From: Amia ocellicauda
Lineage: Eukaryota; Chordata; Actinopteri; Amiiformes; Amiidae
DNA length: 64,000 nucleotides
Reading direction: 5' to 3'
Assembly: GCF_036373705.1 (NCBI RefSeq)
Contig: NC_089858.1
Location: 38,093,137-38,157,136 of the forward strand
The notes beneath the pieces are model-generated. The model ran no database searches. It was given only the letters and a program-made list of their open reading frames with translations, and had not been told where the DNA came from. Within the stretch, counting starts at the first letter, position 1. Every line of letters begins with the position of its first letter. Below are positions 59,571 through 64,000 of this stretch, piece by piece. Both the position numbers and the translations under genes were made by a program.

Positions 59571-62100
59571 CTATGGGCTGGAAAAACAGAGACTAAACAG
59601 ATGAGTCTTCAGCCGTGATTTAAAGGTTAAGACAGAGGGGGCATCTCTTACATTGGCTGGAAGATCGTTCCACAGCTTCGGGGCCCTATAACTGAATGCT
59701 CTACCACCTGCGCTTTTCTTGTGTATTTTAGGGAGCGCTAAGTAACCGGCTTCCTGTGATCTCAATGGCCAACCTGGAGTGTATTCGATAAGGAGATCTT
59801 TTAGGTAGGGAGGTGCCAGTCCCTTTAGTGCTTTAAATGTTAATAAGAGCACTTTAAAGTCTATCCTGTTGTGCACGGGCAGCCAGTGAAAAGAAGCCAA
59901 TACTGGAGTGATGTGTTCATGTTTTTTTGTTTTTGTTAGGATTCTTGCAGCAGCATGAAGTGCAGAAATAGCTCTGTTTGTGCTGCCTGACAGAAAGGCA
60001 GAATGGAGTGAATCAATTTCTCAGTGTCCTGTAATGAAAGGAATTGTCTTACTCTAGCAATGTTTCTAAGCTGGAGGAAGGAAGATCTCGATACAATGTG
60101 TGATTCAAAATAAAGATTATGATTACAGATGACACCCAGATTTCGTGCCATCTCCTTAGGGGAGAAATTAAAGTTATCATTACTCAGTTTTGTTAGTGCA
60201 TGATGAACAGTTCGATTTTTGTCTCCTAAAATTATGACTTCTGTTTTGTCAGAATTAAGCATAAGATTTTTTTTTGTCATCCATGTTTTAATCTCAGACA
60301 GACAGCACATTCGTTTTTCTAGGTCTATGGTGTTGTTAGGATTTACTGACAGATATAATTGTGTGTCATCTGCGTAACTGTGAAATTTAATATTATGTCA
60401 TCTAATGATATCACCTAAAGGGAGCACGTATAATGAAAAAAGTATAGGTCCGAGGACTGAGCCCTGTGGGACTCCATACTTAACCTCAGTTAAATGTGAG
60501 TGGTTCTCGTTAATCTGTACATATTGGAGTCTGTTTGACAGATATTATTTAAACCATGAAAGCATATTGCGAGATAGGCCAATACGGTTTTCTAAGCGGT
60601 GTAACAAGATTTTGTGGTCGATTGTGTCAAAAGCCGCACTTAAGTCTAGTAAAATAATAACACTGGCGTGCCCTACGTCGGAGGACTGAAACACATCATT
60701 CAATACTTTTAACAGGGCCGTTTCTGTACTATGGCTGGAACGGAAGCCTGATTGAAGTTCTTCATAAAGATGATTATTGGTTTAAAAATCTTGCAGTTGG
60801 TTTGCAGCTATTACAGCTATTTTAAATGAATCAGGAACAGCTCCTGAGGATAAAGAGACATTAATAATATTGTGTATTCTGTGAATAATTAATGGCAGAG
60901 ATTGTTTTAGCAGTTTAGTGGGTATAGGGACTAGTGCGCAGGTTGTTGTTTTCATTTTAGTAATTAAGGAGACCAATTCCTGGTGATTTACTACGTTAAA
61001 CGAGTCCAAGGTAGGCAGGGGCTGTGAAGGACTGCATGTGTCGGCTATAGTATCTGTGTATGTTTCCTGTTCTATCTGTTTTCTAATGCTGTTCACTTTG
61101 CTATTGAAATGATCCATGAAGTCACTACAGGTGAAATTGGGGGGGATAACCTCTGAAGGCTTTACCTGCTGGTTAGTAAGTGTCGCTATTGTATTAAAAA
61201 GAAAACGGGGGTTATTCTTATGCGTCTTTATTAAATTGGAGTAGTAGGCAGACCTAGCAGAGGACAGGGCTGCTTGTATCTTATTATACTGTCATTCCAT
61301 GCCATGTGGAAGACCTCTAGTTTTGTTTCTCTCCATTTACGCTCACATCTACGGCATTCTGTTTTAAGTGACCGAGTGTGTTCGTCAAACCATGGTGAGT
61401 GTTGGTTTAATTTGTTGTGTCCTTAATGGGGCTACTGTATCTAAAGCAGTGCTTAGTGTATTGTTGAAATTATTTAATAATTAATCTGCAGATCCTGTTT
61501 TGAGAAAGCTAGCATTTGGCAACAGGGTAGTGAATTTATGAATAGCAGTGGGATTTAGGCAGCGAGTTTCTATGTTCCTCTCCTGTGTGTCTGATTCTAC
61601 TCCAGGCAGCTCAAATGTAATAAGGCAGTGGTTGGAAATCATCTGGTTTTGGGGTGATATTATTAGGTTATGAATCTGTACCCCACAGGTAATAACTAGA
61701 TCTAGTGTGTGATTGTGACGATGTGTGGGTCCAGACACATGCTGAGTGAAGCCTACAGACTCCAATAGGGACAAGAAACTAACAGTGAGGGGGGGGTCAA
61801 TATGTCAATATGTATGTTAAAGTCCCCCAAAATAATGAGTTTATCATAATGTATGGCTAAGTCAGATAAGAGATCGCTAAATTCGGTCATAAAAAATGAA
61901 TAGGGGCCTGGTGGCCTATAATTAGCTATAAGCTGAAGAGGTGGATTAAGCCTAAATTCTACCTGGTGAATTTCAAAAGATGTGAAGCTGTCTAATGGCT
62001 TAGTAGACAGCCCCCCCCGCCTTTTATTAGATTGTTGAAACGAGGGCCCCGAGAGGAAGGAATACATCCAAGCCTATGACAAATTACTGTTTTAATAGGA
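59571..62100 (-). pseudogene. LINE ORF2 relic: endonuclease and reverse transcriptase
   Basis: Read from right to left. The APE-type endonuclease shows QLIANYRPPGPYS, LIILGDFNIHID and HTLDLVITCG plus SNHCLITFEL. Next comes the connecting region (61117-60782, MDHFNSKVNSIRKQIEQE). The reverse transcriptase shows [59 protein letters not shown] and the catalytic box FHSYADDTQLYLS. The C-terminal end is FHWLPVHNRIDFKVLLLTFK to FSYRAPKLWNDLP, stop at about 59571. The motif wording fits the L2 clade. Frame breaks are spread through the length. Confidence 0.9.
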
Positions 62101-62279
62101 TAACTATTGATTTTGTTTGTATAAGATTTAATCTTAGGACAATGTAGTTTATTGGATGCCCCCAGGCAGGGATCTAGGATCGGGGTCAGGCTGTGCTGGG
62201 AGTTACAGGCAGACTGCAGTGTATGACTGCGAGGCTGCAGCCTGACTGGTGCTCTGAGGAGTCACGTTTTTAAACAACT

Positions 62280-63124
62280 AGCTATATTATCAGATAACAT
62301 TAGCGCTCCTCTCCAGCTCGGATGGAGCCCATCTCTTCTGTATAAGCCAGGCCTTTCCCAAAAACAATCCCAATTGTTCACAAAAAAACGAAATGATTTG
62401 ATGCACACCAGCTTGTCAACCAGCTATTTAGAGAGGACAGCCTGCTGAAGGCCTCATCCCCTCTGTGTAATGTTGGTAGTGGCCCAGAGACAATTATATT
62501 CTGACATCGTTTTTCGCTGTTTTGCATAGCACTGTAAAATTTCTTTTTAAAATCTCTGATTGTCTATGTCTAATATCGTTAGTGCCAGCGTGAATAACCA
62601 GAGTAGAAACTTCGCCGCCTGGCAATTCGTCCAATTTAGCTTTGATGTCAGAGACTCTGGCTCCCGGGAGGCATTTTACTTCTACTGCCGGTGACACAAT
62701 CTTTATATTTCTAACTATGGAGTCTCCAATAATGAGCACCTTCTCAGCAGTCGCGCCGCCGAGGGGTTCAAATCTGTTCGCGGTCCGGATGGGAGACCGG
62801 TGCACCGGAGCTCTAGCTCTTGATTTCGTGCTTCTAGAGCCTCTCTTTACTGAGACCCAGCGATCCTGCTGAGACTGCGCAGCCGCTGGTGTGGCCTATC
62901 GCTGACTACAGAGGACGGATCCGTGTTTCTACAGACCGAGTCAAGCCAATTCTTGGCCTCTTTTATTTAAGAGTATCTACGTGCTCCTCCAACATGCATA
63001 CTCGTTCTGCCAACTCCTTATTAACTACGCATTTTGTGCAAGTAAAATTATCATTTTGGTCGGCAGATCTAACCATGGTAAACATGCTGCACGACGAACA
63101 GTAAATGGTGTTAGAAAAAGACAT
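62280..63124 (-). pseudogene. LINE ORF1 relic: zinc-ribbon/PHD-like, coiled coil and esterase
   Basis: Start at 63124 (MSFSNTIYCSSCSMF). A Cys-x2-Cys pair and a second pair (FTCTKCV) form a zinc-binding module. A heptad-like helix (LAERVCMLEEHVDTLK) follows. After frame breaks, an SGNH esterase domain is readable: KVLIIGDSIVRNI (GDS block), KCLPGARVSDIKAKLDELPG, and VIHAGTNDIRHRQ (GTND block). PHD plus esterase ORF1 proteins are known in CR1-like LINEs. Confidence 0.85.
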
Positions 63125-63290
63125 ATTAGCAGTACTCCTCTTTTGTGTGCCGCTGTTGTTTTTGCTTCTCTTCTCAGAGGCAGATCCGCGGTGCAGGTGC
63201 TCCTGGAGTTCCTGCAGGCAGCTCAGGGATGTGCGACTGTGTGTATCTGGGCTTTTCTCTACTTCTGCGTCGTCATCTCTCTGACAGAAT

Positions 63291-63840
63291 ATGGCCACCA
63301 GCCTGTGGACAGAGGACCAGTACAGTTGTCCGGTCTGTCTGGATATCCTGAAGAATACAGTGACTATTCCCTGTGGATACAGTTACTGTATGGTCTGTAT
63401 TTACAACTGCTGGGACCAGCAAAACAAATCTGGAATCTACAAATGCCCTCAGTGCAGACGGACCTTCACCCACAGGCCTGTTCTGCACAAAGTTAATATA
63501 CTGGCTGAAGTGGTGGAGAGACTGGAGACAGGGCTCAGTCTTCCTGGTCCTGTCAAGCCTGGAGATGTGCCATGTGATGTCTGTGATGGGAGACAGATGA
63601 GAGCTGTGAAATCCTGTCTGGTGTGTCTGTCAGACTCGCGTCAAACCTCACAACCCAGGAAACAGACACAAGCTGGTCAACACCACAGGACAACTGCGAG
63701 AGAAGATTTGTTACAATCATGACCAACTGCTGGAGGTCTATTGCCGCACTGATCAGAAGTGTATCTGTATACTGTGTACAATGAATGAACATAAAGGCCA
63801 CAATACAGTCTCAGCTGCAGCAGAAAGGGCTGAGAAACAG
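63291..63840 (+). pseudogene. finTRIM-like first exon (RING plus B-boxes), damaged
   Basis: ATG at 63291 begins MATSLWTEDQYSCPVCLDIL. The RING continues CGYSYCMVCIYNCWDQ to YKCPQCRRTF, but the zinc-binding His of the usual CGHSYC is Tyr. B-box 1 starts DVPCDVCDGRQMRAVKSCLVC and is then cut by a small deletion near 63632-63640 that removes ligand residues and shifts the frame; the shifted frame ends at 63722. In the other frame the rest of the exon is intact: KPHNPGNRHKLVNTTGQL, KICYNHDQLLEVYCRTDQ, CILCTMNEHKGHNTVSAAAE and a GT donor at 63841. Exon layout is that of finTRIM E3 ligases. Later exons lie outside the window. Confidence 0.85.
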
Positions 63841-64000
63841 GTGTAGCGTTATGTTGGGTGTATTTTGATAAGAGCATTTTAGCTCTGAGCTGAAGCACTG
63901 ATCTAAAGAAGACCTCTCCCCCCCAAAGTTATCAGATTTCCTTAACTCATCAGCTTGGAACTGGTTTACATCAAAGTGACAGTTTTGGGGAGGATGACAC
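63841..64000 (+). other. Start of the intron after the TRIM-like exon
   Basis: Begins GTGTAG directly after the AERAEKQ end of the exon. No coding sequence to the window edge. Confidence 0.6.

Larger units (their letters stand above)
58890..63290 (-). mobile_element. Nearly full-length L2/CR1-type LINE, decayed
   Basis: The 3' end on the left is a TCAATCAATCAATTTTTATT tail followed by TGTATAGCGCCCTTCGCAGG, a form common at the 3' ends of fish L2-type LINEs. Moving right come the 3' UTR (to about 59570), ORF2 relic (59571-62100), ORF1 relic (about 62300-63124) and a short 5' region. The 5' border is somewhere between 63125 and 63290. Domains on the - strand are in the right order for a complete copy, but stops and shifts are frequent. 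Confidence 0.88.

Noticed and set aside
62981..63496. 171-codon open frame on the + strand across the LINE 5' end and the TRIM exon
   Set aside because: It is in a different frame from the TRIM RING sequence and antisense to LINE ORF1; no domain.

Overview
The window is nuclear DNA of a ray-finned fish. Evidence: spliced vertebrate genes with GT-AG introns, a fish-type C2H2 zinc-finger gene, a finTRIM-like exon, many Tc1-like transposons and L2/L1/CR1-type LINE relics, and AT-rich introns with AT/AC microsatellites. The species cannot be named from the sequence. Gene content is low and repeat content is high.

Region 1 (1-23.9 kb, + strand) is the 3' two thirds of a lysyl oxidase-like 2 gene (loxl2). 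Ten coding exons run from 2841 to the stop at 21849-21851. They encode the end of SRCR2, all of SRCR3 and SRCR4, and the whole copper amine oxidase domain; the earlier exons lie upstream of the window. The intron inside the copper-binding motif has a GC-AG boundary. Transposon insertions occur only in the introns.

Region 2 (23.9-32.3 kb) is intergenic and full of mobile elements: an internally deleted Tc1 copy, LINE pieces, a nearly intact DD36E Tc1 element, and next to it a deleted Tc1 of a second family.

Region 3 (32.3-41.9 kb, + strand) is a four-exon C2H2 zinc-finger gene with a GC-rich promoter. Its finger array is decaying: four canonical fingers remain between degenerate ones, and more finger relics follow the stop codon. 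The last intron holds a DD34E Tc1 copy and a perfect 41-bp palindrome.

Region 4 (42-50.8 kb) has L1-type and CR1-type retroelement relics and no recognisable host gene.

Region 5 (50.9-58.1 kb) is the most striking part. A ~6-kb DNA transposon is bounded by perfect terminal inverted repeats at TA sites. It carries two tail-to-tail genes: a two-exon DDE integrase-type transposase (+) and a two-exon SAM-like plus HECT ubiquitin-ligase-like gene (-). Both are now pseudogenes. A second, 708-bp internally deleted relative sits 0.5 kb downstream, with similar ends, TA flanks and the front of the same integrase.

Region 6 (58.9-64 kb) is a nearly full-length but decayed L2/CR1-type LINE on the - strand, lying head to head with the first exon of a finTRIM-like gene. 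That exon has lost a RING zinc ligand and is frameshifted in its B-box region.
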